From: CAVVST01 sp963750995
GTDB taxonomy: Bacteria; Acidobacteriota; Vicinamibacteria; Vicinamibacterales; UBA2999
Length of the DNA stretch: 64,000 nucleotides
Assembly: GCA_963750995.1 (NCBI GenBank)
Contig: CAVVST010000002.1
Coordinates: forward strand, 186,001-250,000
Direction of reading: 5' to 3'
A program made the translations under genes and the position numbers. Every line of letters begins with the position of its first letter. The stretch's first letter is position 1. The notes beneath the pieces were generated by a model. It saw only the letters and a list, made by a program, of their open reading frames with translations, was not told where the DNA came from and ran no database searches. This document shows positions 56,293 to 64,000 of the stretch, in pieces.

Positions 56293-56961
56293 TTACCAAG
56301 ATCCGTCCCGCGATGCTTGAGCGCTCACCCATGCAGCGGTCCGGCGAGCCCGCCCGGTGGCGCACGCGCGCCGAAGATCGATGGCGCTGTCAACGTCGCT
56401 CATCGGCGCAAGACGGCGAATGGTAAAACCGTCGCGCGCCGCCGCCGCTTCGGTCTGCGCCAGTGCGCGGGCGCTTCCCCACTCGATGCCGGCGAAGACC
56501 CCGGGAACACGGCGGGCCGCGATCAGATAGTAGCCGCCGTCGGCGGCGGGTCCCAGCACCAGTGTGTCGGCATCGTCGGCGACGCAGGCGAACGCTTCGG
56601 CGATCGTCGCCGGCGTGAGATGCGGCAGATCGGAGCCGATCACCGCGACCGCCGGCGCTCCCAGCTCGAATAGCGCGGCCATGACGCCGCGCATGCGATC
56701 GCCGAGATCGCCATCCGGCTGCGGCATGACGTCCACGCCGGCCGCGAGTCGCCGCACGTCATCACAGGCCTCGGCCGGCGTCACGGCAATGACCCTGTGC
56801 ACGCCGGGCGCAGCGGCGCCGTCGATGGTGTCGAGCAGAAGCGCAGTCAGGAGGGCCGGGTCGGCCGGCAACCCGAGCGAGGCGAAGAGCCGCGTCTTCC
56901 CGCCCGACGAAGGCGCCCGCGTCAGGATCGCGACGACAGGCGCGGACGAAGCAACCACCAT
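56293..56961 (-). CDS. TIGR04282-type glycosyltransferase (DUF2064)
   Basis: A 222-residue GT-A-like protein. VVAILTRAPSSGGKTRLFAS is the nucleotide-binding start, VAVIGSDLPHLTPATIAEAF carries the metal-binding Asp, and TLVLGPAADGGYYLIAARRV is the family's signature. The frame extends to 57096, but that part overlaps MsrQ and is not family-like, so the ATG at 56961 is chosen. The reaction is not established for the family. A TIGR04283-type partner lies just beyond the MsrPQ genes. Confidence 0.85.
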   Translation of the reverse strand: MVVASSAPVVAILTRAPSSGGKTRLFASLGLPADPALLTALLLDTIDGAAAPGVHRVIAVTPAEACDDVRRLAAGVDVMPQPDGDLGDRMRGVMAALFELGAPAVAVIGSDLPHLTPATIAEAFACVADDADTLVLGPAADGGYYLIAARRVPGVFAGIEWGSARALAQTEAAAARDGFTIRRLAPMSDVDSAIDLRRACATGRARRTAAWVSAQASRDGSW

Positions 56962-57518
56962 GCGCGGAAACCGAGGAGGACGCTCAACGCGAGCGCGAAA
57001 AGCCGTGGTTCCCTGAAGTCCGCCTTGACCACCCACCAGAAATGAATCACCGCGGTCAGGCCGGCGATGTAGACGAGGCGGTGCAGTTGCTGCCACCGCT
57101 TCCCGAGCCGCCTGATCATGCCGGCCGTGGACGTTGCCGCCAGCGGGATCAGCAGCACGAACGTGAGCATGCCGAGCGTGATGAACGGACGCTCGACGAT
57201 GTCGGCCGCCATGCTCTCAAAATCGAAGAACCAGTCGAGGACGAGCCAGGTCGAGAAGTGAAGACAGGCATAGAAAAAAGCCAGCAGGCCGAGCATGCGG
57301 CGAAGCCGGATCAGCTCGTTCCGGCCGGTCAGGCGGCGCAGCGGCGTTACCGATAGCGAGATCAGCAGCAGCGAGAGCGCCGTGTAGCCGGTGGTATCGG
57401 TGATGTAGTCGATGGGATTGGCGGTCAGGTCGTTGGTGAGGAAGCCGTACACGAGCGCGGCCGCAGGAACGAGTGCGGCCGCGAAGATCGCCGTCCGGAT
57501 GGCGCCGAATCCGGTCAA
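56922..57518 (-). CDS. msrQ: MsrQ, heme-binding membrane subunit of the MsrPQ methionine-sulfoxide reductase
   Basis: A 198-residue ferric-reductase-like membrane protein with about six spans. Heme ligands are visible as histidines in ACLHFSTWLVLDWF, LHRLVYIAG and AVIHFWWVVKAD. SLSVTPLRRLTGRNELIRLR, RMLGLLAFFYA and ERPFITLGMLTF are family-typical. It starts at a TTG overlapping the MsrP stop (TTGA), since upstream in-frame sequence is antisense-like. It passes electrons from the quinone pool to periplasmic MsrP to repair oxidised methionines. Confidence 0.88.
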   Translation of the reverse strand: MTGFGAIRTAIFAAALVPAAALVYGFLTNDLTANPIDYITDTTGYTALSLLLISLSVTPLRRLTGRNELIRLRRMLGLLAFFYACLHFSTWLVLDWFFDFESMAADIVERPFITLGMLTFVLLIPLAATSTAGMIRRLGKRWQQLHRLVYIAGLTAVIHFWWVVKADFREPRLFALALSVLLGFRAWWLLRPRLSSRS

Positions 57519-58472
57519 TAGTTCTTGCGCAGATCCAGACCGGTGTAGAGGCTGGCGACCTGCGCGCCGTAGCCGTTGAACATCTCCGTCTTCCGGCGCC
57601 GGAACTCGCCGAGGCGCCGCTCGGTCGCCTGGCTCCACCGCGGGTGATCGACGCTCGGGTTCACGTTGGCGTAGAAGCCGTACTCGCGGGCCTGCGCCAC
57701 TTCCCACGACCCGCGCGGCTGCTTGTCGGTGAACCGCATGTGCACAATCGACTTGATCCCCTTGAAGCCGTACTTCCACGGGATCACCAGCCGGATCGGC
57801 GCGCCATTCTGGTTCGGCAGCGTCTCGCCGTACACGCCGACCACCATGAGCGTCAGCGGATTCATCGCCTCGTCCAAGCGAAGGCCTTCGACATACGGCC
57901 ACTGCAGGACCGGATACCGCTGGCCGGGCATGCGGCTCGGGTCGAGCAGCGTCGTGAACTCGACGAACTTGGCGCTGGGCTGCGGCTCGAGGCGCTTGAC
58001 CAGATCAGCGAGCGGGAACCCGACCCACGGAATCACCATCGACCAGCCTTCGACGCATCGCATCCGGTAGATGCGCTCCTCGAGCGCGTACGGTTTGATC
58101 AAGGTGTCAAGGTCAATGGTGGCGGGAGTCTTCACCAGCCCGTCGACCTTGATCGTCCATGGCTTCGGGACGAACTTCTGCGCATTGGCCTTCGGATCTT
58201 CCTTGTCGGTGCCGAACTCGTAGAAGTTGTTGTACCCGGTGGCGTCTTCGAAGCTGTTCACCGTTTCGGAGGTGCTCAGCGGACTCTTGCGCACATTCGG
58301 CAGCTTCGTCCGGCGCCTGGGCGTTCAGCGCCTCGACGGCGAAGGGCGACAGCCCGATGGCCCCGCCAATCGCGCCTGCCGCGGCCGCCTGGATAAACTC
58401 ACGCCGCCGGAGGTACAGGCCCTTCGGGGTGGCCTCGGAATACGGGATGTCAGCCGGCTTTTTGATGAGCAT
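57515..58472 (-). CDS. msrP: MsrP, periplasmic molybdoenzyme of MsrPQ (one frameshift)
   Basis: The N-terminal part (from 58472) carries a Tat signal: YLRRREFIQAAAAGAIGGAI. After a one-base error near 58307 the enzyme continues VRKSPLSTSETVNSFED, TGYNNFYEFGTDKEDPKANA, the molybdenum-binding cysteine in YRMRCVEGWSMVIPWVGFPL, and IPWKYGFKGIKSIVHMRFTD. About 318 residues when joined, normal for MsrP/YedY. It reduces methionine sulfoxide in periplasmic proteins. It is followed by msrQ with an overlapping start. Confidence 0.9.
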
Positions 58473-58501
58473 GGCAGATTATAGGCCTCTCTCAACCCAT
58501 T

Positions 58502-59188
58502 ATGCCTCCGACCGTCAGCGTGGTCATCCCCGTCCTGTTCGATGCCGACGCCGCTTCGGCGTTACTGACCAGCCTGTCGCCAGGTTTGGACGTTGAGATC
58601 ATCGTGGTGGACGGAGACGCCGATCCACGGCTCGATACGCTCGTGGCCGGCCACCCTGGGGTGGTGCTCCACCGAACAGGACGGGGACGCGGCAGACAAA
58701 TGAACGCCGGAGCCGCGATCGCCACGGGCGAATGGTTACTGTTCCTCCATGCGGACTCGACGTTACCGGCCGGCTGGTTCGCCGCCATCGCCGATCTCCC
58801 CGGCGACGTCGCAGGGGGATGGTTCCAGTTTGCCCTGGCCGATTCGGCGTGGCAGGCGCGCGTCATCGAACGGCTAACCGCCTGGCGTGTCACCCTCCTT
58901 CGTCTCCCGTACGGCGACCAGGGGGTGTTTGTCCGCCGCCGCGTCTTCGAGCAGTTGGGCGGGTTTCAGGATTTCCCATTAATGGAAGACGTGGAATTCG
59001 TCCGCCGCCTGGTGAATGCGGGACGCGTGAATGAACTACCGCTGCAGTTGCTGACATCGGCGCGACGATGGCGGCGCGACGGCTGGTTTCGTCGCAGCAC
59101 CACGAACGTGCTGCTGGTCGCTTTGTACTATATAGGGGTAAAGACTGAACGACTGGCGCGGTGGTACCGGAGCGCCGCGCGCGGGTGA
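58502..59188 (+). CDS. TIGR04283-type family 2 glycosyltransferase
   Basis: A 228-residue GT2 enzyme. VSVVIPVLFDADAASALLTS, EIIVVDGDADPRLDTL, RGRGRQMNAGAAIATGEWLL and FLHADSTLPAGWFAAI, then LPYGDQGVFVRRRVFEQLGG and FPLMEDVEFVRRLVNAG, follow the TIGR04283 pattern. Members are usually next to TIGR04282 proteins; here MsrPQ lies between the two on the opposite strand. The biological product is unknown. Confidence 0.87.
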   Translation: MPPTVSVVIPVLFDADAASALLTSLSPGLDVEIIVVDGDADPRLDTLVAGHPGVVLHRTGRGRGRQMNAGAAIATGEWLLFLHADSTLPAGWFAAIADLPGDVAGGWFQFALADSAWQARVIERLTAWRVTLLRLPYGDQGVFVRRRVFEQLGGFQDFPLMEDVEFVRRLVNAGRVNELPLQLLTSARRWRRDGWFRRSTTNVLLVALYYIGVKTERLARWYRSAARG

Positions 59189-59313
59189 GTGCGGTCAATA
59201 CGCCGCAGACCCGCGGAGTGCGCTCCGATTCCGTGCCGATCGCTTCCATTTCAATCGATATGCCATGTTACAGTCGAGCTTCATGGGCGCGGCGGACGTG
59301 ATAGCCTCAGCGG

Positions 59314-60003
59314 GTGGGTTCGGAGAACAATCATTTCCCTCGCGCGTTATCACTCGCCGTGCATGAACTTCGAACACCTATTACCGTCGCGACCGGGTAC
59401 CTGCGCATGCTGTTGCGCGAGCAGGCCGGGCCGCTGACGGATCAGCAGCGCAAGATGTTGCAGGAAGCGGATAAGTCGTGCGCGCGCATCGGTTCGCTGG
59501 TCGCGGAGATGAGCGAGCTCGGCAAACTCGAAGACGGCCAGATCACGGTCGCTCGCGTCCCATTTGATCTCGGCGCTCTTATCGTGGAGGTGGCGAGCAG
59601 TATGCATGAGGGGGAAGACCGCGGGGTCCGCCTCGAGACGCGCGTGCCAGGGCCTGTCATGGTGGCCGGCGATCGGACGCGATTGGCGGCTGCGATCGGG
59701 GCGCTCATGCACGCGGCACTGCGCGAACGAGGCGAACCGGGCGTCATCGCGGTGGAGTGCTCCACGCTTTCAGAGACCAATCACACCTGGGCGATCGTAA
59801 CGATCGGCGACGAGACCGCGGCAAAGCCGCTGGCCGCGGCCGCGCACACAACCCCGCCTCCCTTCGACGAATGGCGCGGCGGGCTCGGCCTCGCGCTCCC
59901 GGTTGGCCGCCGCGTGATCGAAGCGCACGGCGGAGCGCTGTGGTCGGCTGGAGGAGAACACGCGCGCGCGGCATCCGCACTCCGGCTCCCGCTCGCTGGC
60001 TGA
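59314..60003 (+). CDS. Small histidine kinase with degenerate ATPase domain
   Basis: A 229-residue soluble kinase from a GTG start. The HisKA helix has the phospho-histidine in LSLAVHELRTPITVATGYLR near residue 17. The ATPase part has a weak N box (AAIGALMHAALRERG, no Asn at the usual place) and a recognisable G2 region (WRGGLGLALPVGRRVIEAHG). No sensor domain or membrane span is present. It lies 21 bases upstream of a sigma-54-type regulator, so they form an operon and probably a two-component pair. ATP binding may be weakened. Confidence 0.78.
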   Translation: MGSENNHFPRALSLAVHELRTPITVATGYLRMLLREQAGPLTDQQRKMLQEADKSCARIGSLVAEMSELGKLEDGQITVARVPFDLGALIVEVASSMHEGEDRGVRLETRVPGPVMVAGDRTRLAAAIGALMHAALRERGEPGVIAVECSTLSETNHTWAIVTIGDETAAKPLAAAAHTTPPPFDEWRGGLGLALPVGRRVIEAHGGALWSAGGEHARAASALRLPLAG

Positions 60004-60024
60004 GAGAACAAAGGACGCGATTGA

Positions 60025-61614
60025 ATGGCGACAGCGGCAGGACCAACCACCGGCATTCCCGCGGCACCTGGAACGGCAACCGACCAGCGGCGCCCGATGA
60101 TCGCGGTGGTCGATGACGACTCGGGATTCGCCGGCTACCTCAGAACCTTTCTCGGCGTGCGCGGCTACGAGGCGCGCGCCTACACGCGCGGCGACGAAAT
60201 CGTGGCGGCCATTCGCCAGGGCGACCCGCCCGACATCGTGTTGCTCGACGTCGCCATGCCGGGCATGGACGGGCTGCAGACGCTGAAGGCGCTGAAGTCG
60301 GCCCGCCCGGAGCTGCAGGTCATCATGCTGTCGGGCCGCGAGCAGGCCCAGATCATCGTCGAGGCGGTGCGCCTCGGCGCCGCCGACTACGTCGTCAAGC
60401 CGGGTGATCCGGAAGGGCTCGGTGAAATCGCGCTTGATTCCGCCATCAAGCAGGCGATCGAGCGGACCCGCCTGGTCAGCGAGCTCACCGATCTGCGGCG
60501 TCAGCTCAACGACGACCAGAGCGAGGCGTTTCTCGCGTGGGGCCAGAGCCCGGCGATGCAGCAGGTCGCGCACATCATCCAGCAGGTGGCCGACAGCGAC
60601 GTCACCGTTCTGATTCGCGGTGAAAGCGGCGTCGGTAAGGAACTGGTTGCGCGGGCGATTCACCAGCACTCGACGCGGAAGAGCAAGCCCTTCGTCAAGG
60701 TCAACTGCGCGGCGCTGCCCGCCGAGCTCCTCGAAAGCGAACTCTTCGGTCACGAAAAGGGCGCCTTCACCGGCGCCGCCGCGACACGCGTCGGCAAGTT
60801 CGAGCAGGCGAACCTCGGCACGATCTTCCTCGACGAGATCGGTGAAATGAAGCCGCCGCTGCAGGCGAAGCTGCTCCACGTTCTGCAGGACGCGGAGTTC
60901 ACCAAGCTTGGCAGCAACAAGAAGATCGAAGTCGACGTGCGCGTCGTCACCGCCACCAACCGCGACCTCGAGGCGATGATGGTGCGCGGCCAGTTCCGCG
61001 AAGATCTGTATTACCGGTTGAAGGTGATCGAAGCGGTCGTACCGCCGCTGCGCGAACGGCCGGACGAGATTCCCCAGCTCACCGACTTCTTTATCACCAA
61101 GTACTCCGAGCGTTACAACCGTCCGCTGCGCGCCCTCACCGACGAACTCCGGCAGCGATTCCTCAGCTACGACTGGCCGGGCAACGTCCGCGAGTTGGAG
61201 AACATGATCAAGCGGTTCGTCATCCTGCAGGACGAACAGCTGGTGCTGCGCGAGCTCAGCAAGACTCGCCCGACTGCGCCATCCCCGTTGACGGCATCGG
61301 CCGCGGCCGGCGATCTGGCGCCGCCGCCGTTCCAGTCTCCGCCTCGCGCACCCATCCCCGGCGATCCGGCGTACGAGGAAGACGAGGACGACGACGAGAC
61401 CGACGAAGAACCTGCCACGAGCGCACCGCCGAGCCAGGAAGGACGGCGGCTCATGGACGTCGCGCGCGAAGCGGCGCTAACGGCTGAGCGAACTGTAATT
61501 GCCGAGACTCTGCGGCAAGTCCACTGGAATCGCCGCAAGGCGGCTCAACTGCTCGGCGTCAGCTATAAGACCCTGCTGAACAAGATCAAGGAAACAGGGC
61601 TGGAACAGCCCTAG
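60025..61614 (+). CDS. NtrC-family sigma-54-dependent response regulator (1)
   Basis: A 529-residue regulator. The receiver (~25-145) has AVVDDDSGF and IVLLDVAMPGMDGLQ. The AAA+ domain (~175-410) has Walker A GESGVGKELVARAIHQ, the sigma-54 contact GAFTGAAATR, Walker B TIFLDEIGEMKPPLQAKLLH and the ATATNRDLEAM-type sensor region. After an acidic linker (YEEDEDDDETDEEPATS) comes a Fis-type HTH (HWNRRKAAQLLGVSYKTLLN). It activates sigma-54 promoters on phosphorylation, probably by the kinase just upstream. A strong terminator follows directly after its stop. Confidence 0.93.
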   Translation: MATAAGPTTGIPAAPGTATDQRRPMIAVVDDDSGFAGYLRTFLGVRGYEARAYTRGDEIVAAIRQGDPPDIVLLDVAMPGMDGLQTLKALKSARPELQVIMLSGREQAQIIVEAVRLGAADYVVKPGDPEGLGEIALDSAIKQAIERTRLVSELTDLRRQLNDDQSEAFLAWGQSPAMQQVAHIIQQVADSDVTVLIRGESGVGKELVARAIHQHSTRKSKPFVKVNCAALPAELLESELFGHEKGAFTGAAATRVGKFEQANLGTIFLDEIGEMKPPLQAKLLHVLQDAEFTKLGSNKKIEVDVRVVTATNRDLEAMMVRGQFREDLYYRLKVIEAVVPPLRERPDEIPQLTDFFITKYSERYNRPLRALTDELRQRFLSYDWPGNVRELENMIKRFVILQDEQLVLRELSKTRPTAPSPLTASAAAGDLAPPPFQSPPRAPIPGDPAYEEDEDDDETDEEPATSAPPSQEGRRLMDVAREAALTAERTVIAETLRQVHWNRRKAAQLLGVSYKTLLNKIKETGLEQP

Positions 61615-61621
61615 CATTTGG

Positions 61622-61659
61622 GGAAACGCGGTTCCACATGGAACTACGTTTCCTTTTCT
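61622..61659 (+). terminator. Rho-independent terminator
   Basis: A 14-position stem (61622-61635 pairing with 61640-61653; one mismatch and one G-T pair) around the loop ACAT is followed by TTTTCT. It starts seven bases after the stop of regulator 1, so it ends the kinase-regulator operon before the next regulator. Confidence 0.85.
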
Positions 61660-61719
61660 CCCTCTCGTCCGCTTCCCTGACACATCGCTTTTCCCTCTAA
61701 CTGCAACCCTTTTCCGTTG

Positions 61720-61735
61720 TGGCACTTCGATTGCT
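61720..61735 (+). promoter_or_regulatory. Sigma-54 (-24/-12) promoter
   Basis: TGGCAC at 61720-61725 and TTGCT at 61731-61735 match the sigma-54 consensus, with the GG and GC pairs ten bases apart as required. It lies 41 bases before the ATG of regulator 2 and just after the terminator of regulator 1. Confidence 0.85.
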
Positions 61736-61776
61736 CAACCGAGCCCCAGCAGCTCGGCGCACGAAAGGGCAGAGCC

Positions 61777-63276
61777 ATGGGTTTGAAGCAGCAGGTGATG
61801 GTGGTTGACGACGACCTGGCGATGTGCGGGTTTCTCCGCTCGTTTCTGGGGACACGCGGATACAGCGCGCTGACGGTGACTAACGCCGATGAAGCCGTCC
61901 GTCGCTTCCATGCCGATCGGCCTGCCGCAGTGCTGCTTGACGTGGTGATGCCGGGAAGTATGGACGGGCTGGCTGCGCTGGAAGCGTTCAAGAAGATCGA
62001 CAAGGACGTCCCGGTCATCGTCATTTCCGGCCAGGGCCGAACCAACACCATCGTGCAGGCGATGAAGCTCGGCGCGAGCGACTTCGTCTGCAAGCCGTTC
62101 GAGGACGCCGAGCTCGAGATGCTGCTCGGCAACGCCTTGAAGCAGCGCCAGCTGAGCCAGGAAGTCGCCACGCTTCGCGCACAGCTCAAGGAGCAATCGC
62201 GCTACACCATGCTCTTCGGCAACAGCGAGCGGATGCTGTCGGTGCGGGACCTGATCGAGCGCGTGTCCGACACCGATGTCACCGTCCTGATCCGCGGCGA
62301 GAGCGGCACCGGCAAGGAACTGGTCGCGCGGGCGCTCCACGAACGGTCACTGCGTCGCGACAAGCCGTTCGTCAAGGTGAATTGCGCGGCGCTGCCGACC
62401 GAGCTGCTCGAGTCGGAGTTGTTCGGGTTCGAGAAGGGCGCCTTCACCGGCGCGATTCAGCACAAGCCGGGCAAGTTCGAGTTCGCCAACCACGGCACCA
62501 TGTTCCTCGACGAGATCGGCGACATGAGTTTCCCGCTGCAGGCGAAGCTGCTGCAGGTACTGCAGGACGGCGAGTTCTCCCGTCTCGGCGGCAAGAACGA
62601 CGTGCAGGTCGATGTCCGGGTGATCACCGCGACCAATCGCGATCTCGAGACCGCGGTCGCGCAGGGGCAGTTCCGCGAGGACCTGTACTTCCGGCTCAAC
62701 GTCGTGGCGATCAACCTGCCGCCGCTGCGCGATCGCCGCGAAGAGATTCCCTTCCTGACCGATCACTTTTTGAAGAAGTACTCGGTGCAGTACAACAAGC
62801 CGATGACGGCGGTGAGCGGCGAGCTCGCGCGGCGATTCGTCGAATACGAATGGCCGGGCAACGTCCGGCAGCTCGAGAACCTGATCAAGCGCATGGTCGT
62901 GCTCGGCAGTGAGGCGCCGATCCTCACCGAACTGCAGCAGCCCTCGTCACTGTTCCCGGTTCATTCACAAACTCCCCCCTATGCTCCCGCGCGTCCGGCC
63001 GTTCCCCCGCCCGCGCCCGCTCAGATGGCCCCGCCCCCTGCTCCACCGAGTGCGGTGGAACCCGTGGCGGGGCCGTTGCCAACGGCCACCGCTGCCGGCA
63101 ACGTCTCGCTCAAGGACATCTCGCGCAGCGCGGCCCGCGAGGCGGAGCGCGAGTTGATCCTCCGCATGCTGACCCGCACGCGGTGGAACCGGAAGGAAGC
63201 CGCGGAAATCCTCGGCATCAGCTACAAGGCGCTCCTCTACAAGATCAAGGAGAACGGCCTCGACAAGGCCTCGTAG
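61777..63276 (+). CDS. NtrC-family sigma-54-dependent response regulator (2)
   Basis: A 499-residue paralogue of regulator 1. Receiver: MVVDDDLAMCGFLRSFLGTR, AVLLDVVMPGSMDGLAAL. AAA+: GESGTGKELVARALHERS, FEKGAFTGAIQHKPGKF, GTMFLDEIGDMSFPLQAKLL. A Pro-rich linker (PPYAPARPAVPPPAPAQM) leads to a Fis-type HTH (TRWNRKEAAEILGISYKALL). The ATG at 61777 is chosen because the sigma-54 promoter lies inside the upstream open frame (61717-61735). Expression by sigma-54 means it is switched on by itself, by regulator 1, or by another activator. Confidence 0.93.
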   Translation: MGLKQQVMVVDDDLAMCGFLRSFLGTRGYSALTVTNADEAVRRFHADRPAAVLLDVVMPGSMDGLAALEAFKKIDKDVPVIVISGQGRTNTIVQAMKLGASDFVCKPFEDAELEMLLGNALKQRQLSQEVATLRAQLKEQSRYTMLFGNSERMLSVRDLIERVSDTDVTVLIRGESGTGKELVARALHERSLRRDKPFVKVNCAALPTELLESELFGFEKGAFTGAIQHKPGKFEFANHGTMFLDEIGDMSFPLQAKLLQVLQDGEFSRLGGKNDVQVDVRVITATNRDLETAVAQGQFREDLYFRLNVVAINLPPLRDRREEIPFLTDHFLKKYSVQYNKPMTAVSGELARRFVEYEWPGNVRQLENLIKRMVVLGSEAPILTELQQPSSLFPVHSQTPPYAPARPAVPPPAPAQMAPPPAPPSAVEPVAGPLPTATAAGNVSLKDISRSAAREAERELILRMLTRTRWNRKEAAEILGISYKALLYKIKENGLDKAS

Positions 63277-63289
63277 CGGTGACTATCCA

Positions 63290-63775
63290 GTGAGCGACCA
63301 GTTCTTCGAGCAGGGCACGCGCCTGCTGACGCCCAAGGCCTTCGAGTTCGTACTCGACGGCGAGCTGAAGCAGGCGGTCCGTTCCCAGAATTTCCTCACG
63401 CTCGTCGTCCTCGAGACGCGGCGCGAGTGGGACGGCATGACCGTGACGGCCGATCCCGGAACCGTCGGCGAGGTGGCCCAGATCGTCGGCCACGAGGTGC
63501 GGCACACCGATCTGATCGGCGTGGCGCAGAACGGCACGCTCTCGGTCGCGCTGCTCGACGCCGACTTCGACAACTCGCAGAAGGTCATCGACCGCGTGGT
63601 CCAGCGGATCGACAGCTACGACTTCCCTGCCCCGCTACGAATCTCGCTTGGCGCCGCCTGCTACCCGACGCACGCGATCGATGCCGACGCGCTGAGGAAA
63701 CAGGCGCTCTCGCGGCCGGTCGTCAGCTGGCGCGGGCGGCCAATCGATCAGCGGAGCGACGAGACACGGAACTGA
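63290..63775 (+). CDS. Degenerate GGDEF-like protein
   Basis: A 161-residue single domain with the diguanylate-cyclase fold outline: FEFVLDGELKQAVRSQNFLT, IVGHEVRHTDLIGVAQNGTL, RISLGAACYPTHAIDADALR. At the position of the GGDEF loop it reads AQNGTL, so catalysis is lost. It could bind nucleotide or protein. It follows regulator 2 by 14 bases and precedes an acetyltransferase gene by one base, so all three are one operon. Confidence 0.72.
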   Translation: MSDQFFEQGTRLLTPKAFEFVLDGELKQAVRSQNFLTLVVLETRREWDGMTVTADPGTVGEVAQIVGHEVRHTDLIGVAQNGTLSVALLDADFDNSQKVIDRVVQRIDSYDFPAPLRISLGAACYPTHAIDADALRKQALSRPVVSWRGRPIDQRSDETRN

Positions 63776-63776
63776 C

Positions 63777-64000
63777 ATGGCCGCCGCCGCGAGAGCCCGC
63801 ACGGCGTGGGAGATCGACCGGGTCGAGTGGGTCCGTGAACTCACCGTGCTCGATCGCATCGAGCCGGCGTGGCGCGCGCTCGAAGCGAGGGTCACGCACC
63901 GATCCCACGTCTCCACGTTTGATTTCATCGCGACCTGGTATCGCCATTACGCCGGCGACTACGGCGGCGCACCGCTCATCGGCCTGGCATGGCGCGGCGC
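63777..64000 (+). CDS. GNAT/BioF2-like acetyltransferase, N-terminal part (cut by window edge)
   Basis: The frame opens at ATG 63777, one base after the previous stop, and runs to the end of the window (74 residues). WVRELTVLDRIEPAWRALEA and STFDFIATWYRHYAGDYGGA, then PLIGLAWRG, match the start of BioF2/FemAB-like acetyltransferases (Acetyltransf_6), often tied to exopolysaccharide or cellulose pathways. Its catalytic half is outside the window. Confidence 0.68.
   Translation, partial: MAAAARARTAWEIDRVEWVRELTVLDRIEPAWRALEARVTHRSHVSTFDFIATWYRHYAGDYGGAPLIGLAWRG

Noticed and set aside
1..64000. tRNA, rRNA, insertion sequences or integrase genes
   Set aside because: Reading the intergenic gaps showed no tRNA arm pattern, no rRNA-like stretch, and no transposase or integrase motif.

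Overview
The window is GC-rich, gene-dense bacterial DNA that mixes a capsule/O-antigen type polysaccharide locus, a probable conflict operon and a block of complex signalling genes. The mix of DUF5916 and PEGA proteins, DoxX, choice-of-anchor-L secreted proteins, zinc-ribbon Ser/Thr kinases with TPR tails, and NtrC-type regulators suggests a soil or sediment Acidobacteriota (Vicinamibacteria-like). This is inference from gene content only; the window has no rRNA or tRNA.

Layout. (1) 1-23.4 kb: a polysaccharide locus read almost wholly leftwards. It starts with a polyprenyl-phosphate sugar transferase (23.4 kb). Two near-identical GDP-mannose 3,5-epimerases follow, flanking a Gpi18-like membrane glycosyltransferase. 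Then come a WecG/TagA transferase, a nucleotidyltransferase/degenerate-kinase fusion, an O-antigen ligase/polymerase, an NMP-kinase-like protein, a Wzx-type flippase, five GT2/GT4 glycosyltransferases, methyltransferases, a GDP-mannose Nudix hydrolase, and a 4,6-dehydratase - epimerase/reductase - DegT aminotransferase chain with 4-base overlaps. The common theme is GDP-mannose-derived sugars assembled by a Wzx/Wzy-like route. (2) 24-30.5 kb: a membrane protein, a receiver protein, a 1144-residue GAF/PAS hybrid histidine kinase, an NTF2-like protein and an HTH-TM-PEGA protein. (3) 30.5-35.6 kb: a three-gene leftward operon, TIR-iSTAND-like protein / MoxR-type AAA+ ATPase / membrane-anchored CoxE-vWA-like protein. 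This is the best candidate in the window for an unusual biological-conflict system. (4) 35.7-45.9 kb: metabolic and envelope genes: a beta-barrel protein, a GH19 endolysin-like protein with a histone-like tail, tandem DoxX, a solute-binding protein, a bicupin overlapping a TRIP13/Pch2-like AAA+ ATPase with a His-rich tail, an amidohydrolase stump, a DUF5916 protein, and MscL with a zinc ribbon. (5) 46-56 kb: a ~1,500-residue secreted metzincin-like/choice-of-anchor-L protein with eleven IDFGGG repeats, then a Ser/Thr kinase-TPR, FHA-GAF-PP2C, STAS and receiver module. (6) 56-59 kb: MsrP/MsrQ flanked by TIGR04282- and TIGR04283-like transferases. (7) 59.3-64 kb: a histidine kinase and two sigma-54-dependent NtrC-family regulators. 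The two regulators are separated by a strong terminator and a textbook -24/-12 promoter. A degenerate GGDEF protein and the start of a BioF2-type acetyltransferase close the window.

A caution applies throughout. More than twenty genes or gene parts are interrupted by single-base frameshifts while both halves stay well conserved. This pattern is far more likely to be indel error in the assembly than real gene decay. I therefore annotate such genes as whole units and say where the break lies.
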